Below are positions 1 through 10,212 of a stretch of 64,000 bases of DNA, one piece after another. The notes under the pieces are model-generated. The model was not told where the DNA came from and made no database searches. It saw only the letters and a list, made by a program, of their open reading frames with translations. Source of the DNA: Nemophila menziesii (lineage: Eukaryota > Streptophyta > Magnoliopsida > Boraginales > Hydrophyllaceae); the NCBI GenBank assembly GCA_029959085.1, contig JARWIR010000002.1, positions 60,070,154-60,134,153 on the forward strand. Direction: 5' to 3'. The translations under genes were made by a program, and so were the position numbers. The number at the start of each line of letters is the position of its first letter. The first letter of the stretch is position 1.

Positions 1-900
1 GCAAGGAGAAACTAGAGCTGGGAGAATCCTGTTATTTTATCAACATTCATCCAACCCTCTAGGTTATCAATTTATTTTTTAGTAATTGAATTATGACTTC
101 TTCTTATTTAATTTCAATCTTTAATTTTATCATGAACTAAATTTCCATATACTTGAGAATCGCAATAAAGGGATGAACCCTAATTAATTTATTCTATGTT
201 TTGAATTTGGGATTCGTAGGATTTAAATATAAATGAGTTTTATATATTGGATATTACTTTGTTTACATTAATATTTCTTTTCGGAACAACTAGAAATAGC
301 TTTTAGTATTTGGGCTATTCACTTTAGTGGCGAAGTGATCATCCGACAGGGGGGTTTGAATAAAGACTTAGGTAATACCCGTGTAATATCTGTTACAGAC
401 CGAATACATAACTAGTTACATAGCCAAAGAGGTAAATTCATATCATCCGAAGAGGCATATTCGCCCATACAGGGGTTTATAGTTCTTTAGGATAGCTTCT
501 AGGTCCACCCGTCACGGGGGTAGGAGACATTAGAGTCCCGACTAATATTATAATACCAATTCTACCCTTAAACAAGCATAGGTTACGTTAATCAAGCGGA
601 TTCCTTGCGAGACTCAAGTATCTCTCATCTGTGAAGTTAGTCTTTTTAATTGCTTTATTTCTTTTCTGTTAATTTAATTTTAGTCTTTATTTTATTTACA
701 TCATTTTAATCTAGAAAACCATACAGAAATCATCTATTTTATTTTTCTGTCAACAATTATTCTTACAACTTGATTATTATTTGGGTTAAACCTAATCCGT
801 CCCTGAGAACGAAACCCAATTTATCGTATATTACTCGAACAACCGTGCACTTGCTGTAATTGTGGTTACTTTGTTTTCGTACTTAATTTTATAACACTAC
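1..900 (+). mobile_element. Probable LTR/leader remnant of a Ty3-type retroelement
   Basis: This stretch has no similarity to the other modules and no long open frame. Its right part (about 780-890) has the look of the end of Athila/Tat-type Ty3 LTRs and leaders: a 'ccctgagaacgaaacc' tract, then a 'tattactcgaacaaccgtgcacttgc'-like tract (written here only in outline), as found just before the primer-binding site. The expected tRNA-primer site is not visible, because the sequence switches at about 900 into module F. The assignment rests on remembered similarity of this tract, so it is tentative. The element must have replaced or interrupted the 3' (LRR) exon of the first F-box copy, which is missing here. 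Confidence 0.4.
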
Positions 901-904
901 ATGA

Positions 905-1215
905 CCCACCATTGGGCAATATAATCAATTAGCTCATTGTCGGCTACAACTTCAATATCAATCAATTCTCCTGGGCTGAGATCCACTACTTCACGACACA
1001 ACTTCCTTACTTGGAGGATATCCTTTGAATCACGTCTCCCCTTATTTTCTTTAGACTCTCGTTACATCAAATGATAATGATGACGCGTCACATAGACAGA
1101 TTTTTGCATAAATTAACTCACATTACATAAATCTTCCACTTGTCTTTTTTTCATTCCTGGCTTTGTTGGAAATCACCATCTTTGACAATGGTCGACCCTT
1201 TTCCTGTAAAAGATG
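905..1215 (-). pseudogene. F-box/LRR (SKIP19-like) pseudogene, 5' exons only (copy F0)
   Basis: This is the first of five substantial copies of the same minus-strand remnant; compare 13478-13795, 28200-28600, 45940-46225 and 57150-57480. Read on the minus strand it includes a piece resembling the '..ICKNPAMWR..' end of a plant F-box, followed by a segment ending in 'ELIDYI', which in SKIP19-like proteins precedes the leucine-rich repeats. The LRR exon that should follow is absent because unrelated LTR-like DNA begins at about 900. Frames are broken. In intact members the F-box binds SKP1 to build an SCF ubiquitin ligase; nothing suggests that this copy is functional. Confidence 0.5.
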
Positions 1216-2014
1216 CATATATAGAAAAAAAGTTTTCATAGCTAAGTATGTATTAAACTTATACACGACTTGATGTTTACATTTACTATATGGCGTTTAA
1301 CTAATAATTAATAAGAGGAGGAGATGTAACTAAGGGTGTAGATTATATCTAAGGTATATATTAGATCCTATCAATCTAAATTAGTTCATATTCTTTGGGA
1401 AAGAGGAGCAACAAATTTAAAGTACTCCACGTAGGTTCAACATAATAGTCGATAATTTATAATGTATTACATTTATTAATGACTACATACATATTTGTCA
1501 TCCAATAACTCTAACTATGCTAAAGCAAATAAAAGTAAGGTAGAAACTAGAGAAAATATATTTCAAACATAACATTATAGAATAAGAATTTCACCATATA
1601 TTGCACTTAGGTCTTCTTTGTTTGCACTTGAACTTAAAGGGGTCTTAAGCTAATTCTTAGATCAAATCTAAATGCCTATACTATTTCAGTAAGAGGGCTT
1701 TACAAAAGACTTGATTCTTAACATTACAACATGTGTCTTAGCTAATAATATAATATGGAGGAGATTTAATTAAAGGTATAGATTAGATACTATCAATCTC
1801 AATAAGTTCATATTCTTTGGGAAACAAAGGGAAACAAATTTAATGTCTCCACATACGTTAACACAATCAATTATCGCAAATGTGTTGCATTAATGATTAC
1901 TACTACATATTTGACATCCAATAATTCTAACTTGGCTAAAACAAATAGAAGGAAGGTAGAGCAAGGAAAAATATATTGCAAATAACACACTATAAAATAA
2001 GAAATTCAGAATCA
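1215..2014. repeat. Module G, copy 0: two tandem ~435 bp units
   Basis: This is the non-coding module that always lies upstream (to the right) of the F-box pseudogene. Two diverged direct repeats start at about 1318 and 1757, each opening with an 'aggaga..taa.taa.gg' motif and containing 'tcattaatgactac' and 'gacatccaataa' landmarks. Homologous modules lie at 13800-14660, 19380-20240, 28600-29440, 46225-47050 and 57485-58270. No function is evident. Confidence 0.6.
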
Positions 2015-2820
2015 AAATATAAGGTTCCACTACCATAACAACGGTATGTAAGGTCAAGATATACGGTTGTACACCTTCAATAGCTATTGGAATTGGATTG
2101 TACAACTAAACCACTTCGATCAGTGTTGGTATTGTTGGTCTATGTATAACATCTTCATTCGAAAACTTATTGGCATGTAAAAGTTGTACAAACTCCCTGT
2201 CATAGCTGAAACTTTGTCACCTCAAAAGTGGATCATTCTCTCATTTTTATCTATATTTGTATCAATTCGTCTCGAATAAATTTTTTCGGATTGTGCTAGA
2301 ACCATGTGTCATCTAAATGGGGTTCAGATTCAATTCCCACTTACGAATCCAAATGATACAGCACTAAAGTCACACCACCATCACCCTTGGGACAACACTT
2401 GGCCAAAGGATATAAACAAAACCAGAATACAGTAACTGAGATATGTATGTATAGGTAGAAGAGAAGAAGATCTTTGAGTAGGGAAAGATAATACGGAGAG
2501 TATATAACTGTGTACCTTACGCATGATATCGATCTAGAATATTTATATTATCTCTCCCACAGACTTGGGTTAAGGGTCAAGAATCAGTTTCCTTCTTCAA
2601 GCTTTCCGGAACCAAACACTTGTTGAGCAATAAAGGGAGGTGCGCTCCTAATGGCATTCTGGCACTCAATATTAGCATTATTATTATCGATGATACTTCA
2701 CTCGAGAACTTTATGAGACTAAAGTCGATTGTATAATAACCACAACCATTTTATAGAGGGAAAGAGAGATGGAGAGAGTTTTTTAGAGAGAACACAAAGT
2801 CTTGATTTAATACAAGGATT
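2015..2820 (-). other. Module B copy 1 (retroelement-derived, degenerate)
   Basis: This segment is homologous to 29640-30425 and 62465-63250. On the minus strand it keeps short shared frames, for example one ending 'GVQPYIL', and it ends on the right in a purine-rich tract near 2760-2800. At 62.5 kb the same module directly adjoins a degenerate Ty3 gag on the same strand, so it is probably the leader or amino-terminal part of that element. It is joined abruptly to module G on the left and to Ty1/copia sequence on the right. I do not recognise a protein family in it. Confidence 0.4.
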
Positions 2821-3039
2821 TGTATCGTCTCTACTATGATTAACGATTTAATAAGGGACTTTAGTTCAAAGTTAGAAATTTGTTGTTAAAAAAATTACTA
2901 AGAAGTTAATATTTATTTGGTTTTTAGATTAAAAACTATTAAAGTAAAAATTAAAGACTAAATTAGCTAAGTAAATTTAACTAAAGTTATGAACGTTGGG
3001 AGAGAAACATAAATCGAGACTTAGTCGCTATACTCAACT

Positions 3040-3720
3040 AAGAAAGTGTGATGTTATTAATGAAGTATACTCAACTTGATATTGCGTAAGATGCAAATAA
3101 ACTTAGTCTCGATACTCACAACTTGAGTAGTAACCATTGGGTGACTCTTCATCATCAACTAAAGTACTTAAAAGGTACTCTTGATCTAGATTTTCCCTTT
3201 AACAAGTTAACTGCAATTCTTAAAGGATTTCTTTGATGCAAACTAGATCCCGAGTAATGATGAAGTTAGCTCTAACACTGGCTATGAATTTTCTCAAAAG
3301 GAAGTGCTATATCATTGAAGTCCACTTAACATATTTGTATAGAAAAATCTGTCATAAAGAATGATTTTATAGCACTAGAGTTGGAAAAACAAGAAGCTAA
3401 GTGGTTAAGGAGTCTCATATCTTATGTACCACTATGGGAAGAAAGTGGCACACTAGTGTGTATACATTGTGATTTGCAAGCAGCTTTGCCGTTACTCATT
3501 ATAATGTCTACAATGGAAAAAGAAAACACATTTGTATCAAACATGGTTCAGTAAAACAGTTGTTGGAAAATAGTGTAATAACCTTGGAATATGCACAAGC
3601 AGAGAGGAATCTAGTTTAGACGTTTACCACAGGGTCAACCAAGAGATTAGTTCAGGAAACATCGAGGGGATGTGACTAAAATACATTTATGGGGGAACAT
3701 TAAACTGATGAGTCTATATC
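3040..3720 (+). pseudogene. Ty1/copia RNase H pseudogene, copy 1
   Basis: Translated with frame changes, this shows the order of landmarks of a copia RNase H. There is an '..HW..L..QLKYLKGTLDL' segment, then 'DEVSSNTGYEF', a 'FIALE..' region, 'PLWEESGT'-like sequence, 'IHCDLQAAL' (the acidic residue and glutamine of the catalytic core), and an ending like 'ETSRGMGLKPI'. RNase H removes the RNA strand during reverse transcription of the element. Several stops and shifts show that it is dead. The same domain recurs in the copies at about 23160-23885 and 30600-31320, and the third best preserves the last residues. Confidence 0.7.
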
Positions 3721-3769
3721 ATGCACTATATTTCCATATCTATGGTGTAATACATGCAAATAGTAACTC

Positions 3770-4110
3770 TTAATGAATTCATAACCATGTATGGTGGTCT
3801 TATCAAGATATACTTGATAATTTAACCGTTGAGGTTTATATATAGTGCTCCTACTTGATAAATTCATAACCATGTGTGGTTGCCATATTGAGATAGACTT
3901 GATGAATTCACCATTGTGGTTGATATATATTTCTTCTACTTAATGAATTCCTAACCATCATTGGTGATTTTAGCTAGAAGGACTTGATTAATTCACTAAT
4001 ACGGTTGAGGTTTTTTTCTCATAAAAGAGCTTAAGGATGAATTTATAACCATTAAATGGTGACCCTATTGAGAAGGACTTGATGAATTTTCCAACAAGAT
4101 TAAGATACAT
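3770..4110 (+). repeat. Degenerate ~85 bp tandem repeats downstream of copia RNase H
   Basis: About four units with the core 'gatgaattcataaccat', alternating with 'gatgaattcaccattg'-type half-units, start near 3772, 3857, 3942 and 4040. The block lies between the pol stop and the LTR and is preserved at 23930-24290 and 31375-31710, so it was part of the element before duplication. Confidence 0.65.
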
Positions 4111-4554
4111 TGTTCATAATATGACTTTGAAAAGATGTCCTTGATGATCTTGTTTTATACATCAACTCTGGATTAATAGTCTGTAGTGGTGGTCCTGCTA
4201 AGAAGGACTTGATGATATCAAGTGACACGTGAGGAGACTAAGCTCTATTTGACTTAATGATATCGAGATCCGAAAAGGATCAAGTATTGCGGGTAGACAT
4301 TATTGGAGATCACCAAATGGTTAAAAAAGGGCGATGATTGAGGAATCTCCAAATTCTAGCAAGTAGAGTATGTGTTGTGAGGGTTTCAGTCGAACACTTT
4401 CATATTCAAGAGTATGTTCACTTGGCAAGATTTTTCCTCATTTCAGTACGTGTCAATTTAAATCGCAAGATATTACCACTTAAGTTTAATTCACCTAAAA
4501 CTGGTATGCATGGAAACATGTTCATTTTTTCTCATAGGATCCGAGTTGGAGAAT

Positions 4555-5050
4555 TGTTGGAAATTGAAGAGACTTTTATTGGTTTTTTCATGCTATTGGA
4601 GAGAGAAAACACCAAGAGTTTTTTCGTTGAAAACTCTCACATCGAAAATGTAGGTGAAAAAATATTGGTTTTTACTATTTTATCTTTCTATACATTTCAA
4701 AATGCTTAAAACATAGAGGTCCTAGCTCAGATGGGAAGTTAGGTATTGTAAAGATGTGACTTTATTTTGTACTTTATGATAGGCTTTATTAAAAACAATT
4801 TTTTTAGAGATGCTACTATTATATGAAAAAGCTCAAAGGTTACTTGGAAACACACCAACAACAATAGAATTACAACACAAAAGAATGCTCTCTAACGCTA
4901 CTTCTTTTTTCTAAGTATAAAGTAGTGATATAATTTATTTTGTTTAGACATACCGGGTGCACTCGAAATGTCTTTTTAATCCAAGAACTATCAGATTGTC
5001 ATACAAATTTCTAGCATCTGGTATCCGTGTAAGTTCTGTTTTATATTTCC
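4555..5050 (+). mobile_element. Start of copia 3' LTR (copy 1)
   Basis: The LTR is inferred to start at 'tgttggaaat' immediately after a purine-rich tract ('ttggagaat'), the usual polypurine-tract/LTR boundary of plant copia elements. A possible terminal 'ca' falls near 5050 but is not conserved in the other copies. No matching 5' LTR is in the window next to this copy. Confidence 0.5.
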
Positions 5051-5132
5051 ATTTTGTGTAATCTTTATTTTGTTTACGATTTTGAAATGTTTTATTGTTA
5101 AAATATTCGATAAGTTTTTATTATTCTTTTCC

Positions 5133-5151
5133 AATATATATATATATATAT
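5133..5151. repeat. (TA)n tract, left flank of foldback element 1
   Basis: A short alternating AT run marks the left insertion boundary. A second run at 10185-10212 marks the right boundary. The corresponding uninterrupted tract is at 25262-25331. Confidence 0.85.
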
Positions 5152-5388
5152 TTCATCTACATTTTTTAGCCTGTAGATCAAATTTTTATTATTCATAGCT
5201 ATTAGATCTAATTTAATTAATGGTCAAGATTGTATAAATTAGATCTAAAACTTAAATGTCTTTATTTCCGTCTATATTTTTCAACTGTTAGATTATAGGT
5301 GGTCCATTTAATTAATTTATTTATTTATCATAGTATTTATTGGATGATACATTAACTAATCTCTAATATTTCTTATTTTTATAAAATT

Positions 5389-5595
5389 TGTCTATCGGTG
5401 GCCTCTATGGTAGAATCAGTCGGGGGACCTGAGAGGCGGTGGTTTACCCTGCGGCGGATGTCAGCGGTTCGAGTCCGCTTATCTCCAACTCGTGAACTTA
5501 GCCGATCTTTGATGCAGTCATCGATTCTCCCGAGCCTTCCGCTGTGGGTTATCAACCCACCCTGACAAGTGCTTTCTGGGTCGTCTCAGGCCTTT
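5389..5595 (+). other. Nuclear plastid DNA insertion (NUPT) with trnA-UGC intron end
   Basis: The stretch from about 5389 to 5506 matches, as I remember it, the plastid inverted-repeat region spanning the end of the trnA-UGC group II intron, the 3' exon and the start of the trnA-rrn23 spacer ('actcgtgaacttagccgat'). It is conspicuously GC-rich against its surroundings. From 5507 to about 5592 a second GC-rich segment follows that I cannot place; it contains the small hairpin 'gtgggttatcaacccac'. The homologous site in foldback copy 2 (about 32975-33005) lacks the whole block, so the insertion is specific to copy 1. Confidence 0.8.
5453..5487 (+). pseudogene. trnA-UGC: Plastid trnA-UGC 3' exon (tRNA fragment)
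   Basis: This is the 3' exon of plastid tRNA-Ala(UGC), with the T-arm 'agcggttcgagtccgct' and the 3' acceptor strand ending 'tctcca'. The 5' exon and most of the group II intron are absent, so it cannot give a tRNA. The preceding ~60 bases look like the end of the plastid intron. Confidence 0.8.
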
Positions 5596-6209
5596 AAAAC
5601 AAAAAAACAAAAAGAAATCACTTCACACTCACACTCAGGTCTATTATACGTGGATCCTTCTTCTATGCACTCAATCATCATAGTAGAATAAAAAAAAAAT
5701 CTCCCCAAAAGCACCTTCCTACCAAGCCGTTCATCTCTTCCCATCACGCCATTCATCTCTTCACAAGAAAACCGCCGCCACTCGCGGAGACCAATTCTCG
5801 AACATCATCAACCAATCGGCTTGGCAAAGAATCCAAATTAAAGTAAATAATTAATTAATTTTTCTATTGAAACTCTAAAGAATTGAATTATTTTTTTAAC
5901 CTAATCTCATTATTTTTACAATTATATTTTTATACTAATTCTACAATGTCAAAACTCCAAATTTTTTTTATTTATTTTTACTTATTTCATTATTTTTACA
6001 ATTTTGTGGTTTTTATTATATTTTTATTTTAATCCAAGAATGTTGTTTATTATATTTTTATACTAATTATTCTAATTCTATAATGGCTCTTTGGAAGCCT
6101 TTTACCTGAAGTGATGATTGTAATCTTACATTTTTATTTATTATATTTTTATACTAATCCTACAATGGCCATATAACTTTAGGAAGCCTTTTATAAAAAG
6201 TGATTAGCT

Positions 6210-8180
6210 GAGAATAGCTGATACATGGAAGAGGATGTCATTTGCCACATGATCTAAAATTGACTACTATACTATTTAGAATATTTCAATTTTGAAAATT
6301 ATTCTCGGCCAAGGTATACTTACTTTTTAATTTTTTTTACATTGACACACGTATATTTATTGTTTTTAATGATTTGCACCAGGGTTTAATTTTTTCATAT
6401 TTGACCTTATTTGTTAGAAAATACATGTGTAGTTAAATTCATGGATATTATGCCTACTTCTTGAAACATGGGGAATAATTTTTTTTGGAATGATCAAGTT
6501 GTTCTAATACTTTCAATTTTAATTTTTATGCAATAAACTACGATTCAATGAAGAAAAAATGATAGTCTTTATTAGATGCATGCTACATGGGTATGTTTGT
6601 TGTGATGATACTTTTATGAGCAATTAGTCTGGTATTAGTTTGTATACTCTTGCTTAACTAAACCTATATAATTTTTTGATTATTTTTGCAGTCATATGGT
6701 GATTCTTGCCAAGTCAGCCCTAACATGTATCTGGATTTGAAGATCTCATAAGTGATTACCATTTGGTGCAACTTCATCGAGGGTAAGAATTTATGATGTT
6801 CCATATCAAGTTATCGATACATCCTCGCAGGTTTACATCAGAATGTATCACGTCGAGGGACATTGAGGAATAAAAGGTGCTCCTTTATAATTTTAATTGA
6901 TTTTCTTCATTGATATAAGTCTATTTCACGTTTTGTAGGGATCAACAACATCATTTACCCTCTGTTATTATCTTTAGATCAATTTACCCAAATATATAAT
7001 TATGTCCAAAAATGTGAGATACCAATGGTTCATATAATATGAACATATAATATATGATGTTGTCTTTTTTTCTAGGAATATGTTTCTCTTCAAAAATTTA
7101 TGTATGAGCTCACTACATATAAGGATGCAAACAATTGGACAAGCTAGCAGAGTTGGAGTTATTGGCATTACATCACTCATCATCCTTGAATCAAACTTCT
7201 TAAAGGCTGATGACAATATATATTTCATCTAGACCGTTTAATGAAGAAAACAAGAGAATATTTTTTGAGTGTTACTCAATCAGATGTAATGATGGTTCTA
7301 CTCATATTTGGCTACTTTTAAAATTATAAGAGTATGTTTACCTATTTTGCATAATATATGGACAAATCGTGCCATTTAGAGGTTTATATAATTTTGTATT
7401 GTAACATTGTATAATAGGAACATGAATACTTGGAAAATCCGGCTATTATATATAACATAGGGACCAATGGTTCAATTATTCGTTGATATTGATTTGTTTA
7501 TATTGTTTTGGAATTGAGATTGATGAGAGGGATTATGAGACACAGATATAGATATGGTTACAAACCCATGGCCCCTTTCTTTAAAGCTCAGAGTATTATA
7601 CTAAGCAATAGGGAGCCCGAGACACTTGTGTGACTAGCCTTTTTCTTGAGATGGTGTCCTGATGAAAGAAATTTGCTAATATTAAAACACATGGGCAAAT
7701 TCAGATTGTGCATAAAGGGTAACTTGCCACTATTACCCGTTTTATTTCGAATCCACTAGAAATCCTTAAGGTTTGATGATCATAGGTGAAAATAATAATT
7801 GTTTAAATAGAGTATATTTAATGATATTGGTTAATATATGTATAAAAAGGGGATCATGAGCTTTGATTTTATTTCATGTATCTCATAATGAAGCTCACGA
7901 TTTCTTTGTCCAACTATTTGCAAAAATTAGATTAAAAAATGGATGAAATAAAGATATAAAAAATCCCATAAAGATCAAATGTTTTTTTTGTTTTTTTGTT
8001 GCAATTCAAATTTTTTTAATCGAAAATACAACCTATCTATATTTATAGGTAACTTAACAATAAAATCCCAAACCAAAAAGTATTATCCGAATAAAAAAAA
8101 TTAACAATATAATCTTAATTTTTTTCAGTTTGTTTTAAATCTCACAAAATGTTTATTTTTTGGTGTTTAATTTATTTTTT
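6210..8180. other. Central region of foldback element 1, possible captured gene pieces
   Basis: This region has several exon- and intron-like tracts conserved in copy 2 (about 33590-35450); the part from 6818 rightwards is also conserved in copy 3. A pyrimidine-rich 'atttttgcag' acceptor at about 6685 precedes 'tcatatggtgattcttgcc'. A GC-richer block (6818-6880) contains 'atcacgtcgagggacattg', and a further block spans 7020-7250. Frames are broken in every copy and I recognise no family. These could be captured host sequence or remains of a transposase gene. Confidence 0.35.
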
Positions 8181-8305
8181 TATAATTAAATTTATCAGAG
8201 TGCCTTCTGGCACGGGGTTATATATATATATATATATATATATAAATATATATATACTAGGTATGAATCTGTGCCTGAAGGAACTCTAATAAAATTAATT
8301 TAGAA
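8180..8305. repeat. Large hairpin centred on (TA)n, Helitron-end-like arms
   Basis: The left arm contains 'gagtgccttctggcacggg', which itself folds as a small hairpin. The right arm contains 'gtgcctgaaggaactc', the approximate inverse, with further A/T-rich complementarity outside. They face each other across a (TA)n run at 8219-8257 that ends in 'actag'. The same structure is at about 51075-51185 and is partly deleted at 35465-35553. Small GC hairpins next to CTAG resemble Helitron 3' ends, but that is only a suggestion. Confidence 0.5.
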
Positions 8306-8509
8306 AAATAATTATAACACATGTGGTTAGAGGTAAACAATTCTTGAGATAAATAAACTGAAAAATATTCACCCAAACACAAAAAAATAGAATGCATTTT
8401 TCACAAAAAGCTACATAAATATAAATCAATCAACCAAAATATAAATATGAAATAGCTCATAACCGCTAAATGTCTTTTTCTTGAATCTTTTCAATATTGT
8501 TATTTATTT

Positions 8510-8885
8510 TCTGTGCATCCGTTTCATAACTCTACAAAACGTGGATATATCAACTTACATACATCGCTCGACAAAACCAAAAAAAATCTAATTGATATAT
8601 CGATCCAAAGTGTACGTCATTCTTGGTCCAATAAATTGCCGCTTCACTGTAAAACAAAAAAAAGGTTAAATAATTATGTGCAGGATCATACCTAATAGAA
8701 GTCGTAAAGATAAACTATAAACACCCATATGTCACATAATTATACAAAACGTGGATATATCAACACACATATAAAGATATAGTTATCTGATCAAGCATAC
8801 ACCATTCTTGGTCCCGGTAACTTGCCACTTCACTGTAAAAACAAATAGAAAAAACAATTATGTAAAGGATATTGCATAGTAATAG
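8510..8885. repeat. Direct repeat pair inside foldback element 1
   Basis: Two related units, at about 8525-8670 and 8740-8870, each run from 'acaaaacgtggatatatcaa' to 'cttcactgtaaaa' and include 'cattcttggtcc'. Copy 3 keeps both (51465-51565 and 51655-51800). Copy 2 has only one (35555-35645). Confidence 0.6.
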
Positions 8886-8889
8886 TAGT

Positions 8890-9680
8890 AGAAAAAGAAA
8901 AAAAACTCACACAACATCCTTTTACTTCTCATACAGTAAAAGTCTCCCGGTGGTCATAAATTGGCCATTGTAGGATTGTGTACAAAAAATAATAAAAAAT
9001 ACAACTATAATTATACTTAAATCACATAATTCTGAAAATTGTAAAAATTATGAGATTAGTTTAAAAGAAATATATCATCATTTTTTATAGTTAAAAAGCT
9101 TTCAATGATCATAAAATAGTAAACAAAATGATATAAATATATTAATTAAACAAATTACTGAAACAAAAAACTCATAACATACATATCACTTCTCATACAG
9201 TGAAAGCTTCCAATGATCATAAAATGACTTGATTTATATAAAAAAAAATAAACCTAACATAATAGATATATTAATTAAAAAAACTTAAAAACACACGGGT
9301 ACGCAGCATCACTCCTCATACACTAAAAGCTTCAATGATCATTGTATGATTTGTATAAAAAAAGAATAGATATATTAATAAAAAAATGGAAAAATAGAAA
9401 AGAAAAGAAAATTTCACATATCACTTCTCATAATATAAAATCTTCCAATTCTCATAAAATAATTTATATAAAACAATAATAAACAAAAAAAAAATAGAAA
9501 TATTAGTTAAAAAAACAAAAAAAAAACTCACAGTATCCCTTTTTCATGTACGCGTCATACTTCTCATACTTTTTTTGACAAACATCACTCCTCATACTTA
9601 AAAGGCTTCAAATAGTTATAAAATGCCCATGGCAGGATTTGTATAAAATAACTGTAATTACAATTAAATTCGATAATTTT
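8890..9680 (-). repeat. Tandem monomers in right arm of foldback element 1
   Basis: About six degenerate monomers start near 8925, 9075, 9187, 9309, 9425 and 9585. Typical content is 'ctcatacagtaaaagctt', then 'tcataaaatg', then 'gatttgtataaaa', followed by an A-rich linker with 'actcac'. Their reverse complement matches the left-arm units near 6080 and 6162. The array recurs at 35700-36470 and 51880-52630. Confidence 0.7.
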
Positions 9681-10184
9681 AAAAATTTTAAAAGTGATGA
9701 GATTATGTTAAAATAATTCAATTATTTAGAATTTCAATGGTAAAAAGTAATTTTTTACCTCAATATAAGTTCTTCGATTGTTGATGGCCGATTGATGATG
9801 GTGAAGAATGGTTTCCTAGTGGTGGCAATTTTCTTGAGCAGGAGAGCCTGCTTGGTGGGAAGGTGAGTGTGAAGAGACTTCTTTTTGTTTTTTGTTCCAT
9901 TTCTATGCGAGTGTGAAGATATGTTTTAAATTGTATGTTCTTGATATTTCAAAGAAAAAAATTGGTTGAGCTCAAAAAAATTGCATGACTAAAGATAAAT
10001 ATATATAAGATAGCTTAATGGTTGGAACATATATAAAAAATCATGACACCATCGATTTAAATTAAACAATACAAAACATTAATTGAAATTGATCTAAAGG
10101 TCAAAAATCATAGAAAACAAATCTGACCGTAGAAAAAATATGGAGGCGAATAGAAGATATTTTAGACTGTTGGCCCTTCTCCCA
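9680..10184 (-). repeat. Outer right inverted arm of foldback element 1
   Basis: This is the reverse-complement partner of the outer left arm. The segment around 9780-9860 pairs with about 5720-5850, and 10000-10130 pairs with about 5160-5310. The terminus is 'ggcccttctcccata', followed immediately by (TA)n. Confidence 0.65.
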
Positions 10185-10212
10185 TATTATATATATATAT
10201 ATATATATATAT
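10185..10212. repeat. (TA)n tract, right flank of foldback element 1
   Basis: An alternating AT run between the element's right terminus and module P. Confidence 0.85.

Larger units (their letters stand above)
2825..5110 (+). mobile_element. Ty1/copia 3' portion, copy 1 (RNase H to 3' LTR)
   Basis: The right-hand end of a Ty1/copia retrotransposon. In order it holds a decayed RNase H domain (3040-3720), an unusual block of ~85 bp tandem repeats (3770-4110), a purine-rich stretch just before 'tgttggaaat', and the start of an LTR at about 4555. Homologous copies are at 23010-25200 and 30430-32725. Integrase, reverse transcriptase and the 5' LTR are not present. The first 200 bases look non-coding. 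The LTR end is uncertain; the three copies stay alignable up to the (TA)n tract. Confidence 0.65.
5152..6210 (+). repeat. Left inverted arm of foldback element 1
   Basis: The outer part matches the reverse complement of 9690-10184. The inner part holds the monomer counterparts near 6080 and 6162 ('aatcctacaatggccat..'), which match the reverse complement of the right-arm monomers. The arm is lengthened by about 200 bp of plastid-like DNA. Confidence 0.65.
5152..10184. mobile_element. Foldback-type DNA element, copy 1 (long modular inverted repeats)
   Basis: The left arm (about 5152-6210) and the right arm (about 8890-10184) are inverted copies of one another. From outside in, both carry a terminal segment with 'caattaatgg' and 'aatgtcttgatt' landmarks (clearest in copy 2), then a 'cttcc.accaagc' segment, then an 'acctaatctcat' segment, then tandem monomers of about 110-150 bp. 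The central 2.7 kb shows exon- and intron-like tracts but no intact transposase. The right terminus, read inwards, begins 'gggagaagggccaac', a style typical of Mutator-like termini. Family placement (MULE or foldback/TAFT-like) is inference. This copy alone contains a plastid DNA insertion in its left arm. Confidence 0.7.

Noticed and set aside
4338..4709. 123-codon open frame
   Set aside because: It runs across the copia polypurine tract and LTR start, has no domain, and is not kept at this length in the two homologous copies.
5397..5487. Functional nuclear tRNA gene
   Set aside because: Only the 3' exon and intron end of plastid trnA-UGC are present; the 5' exon is missing.
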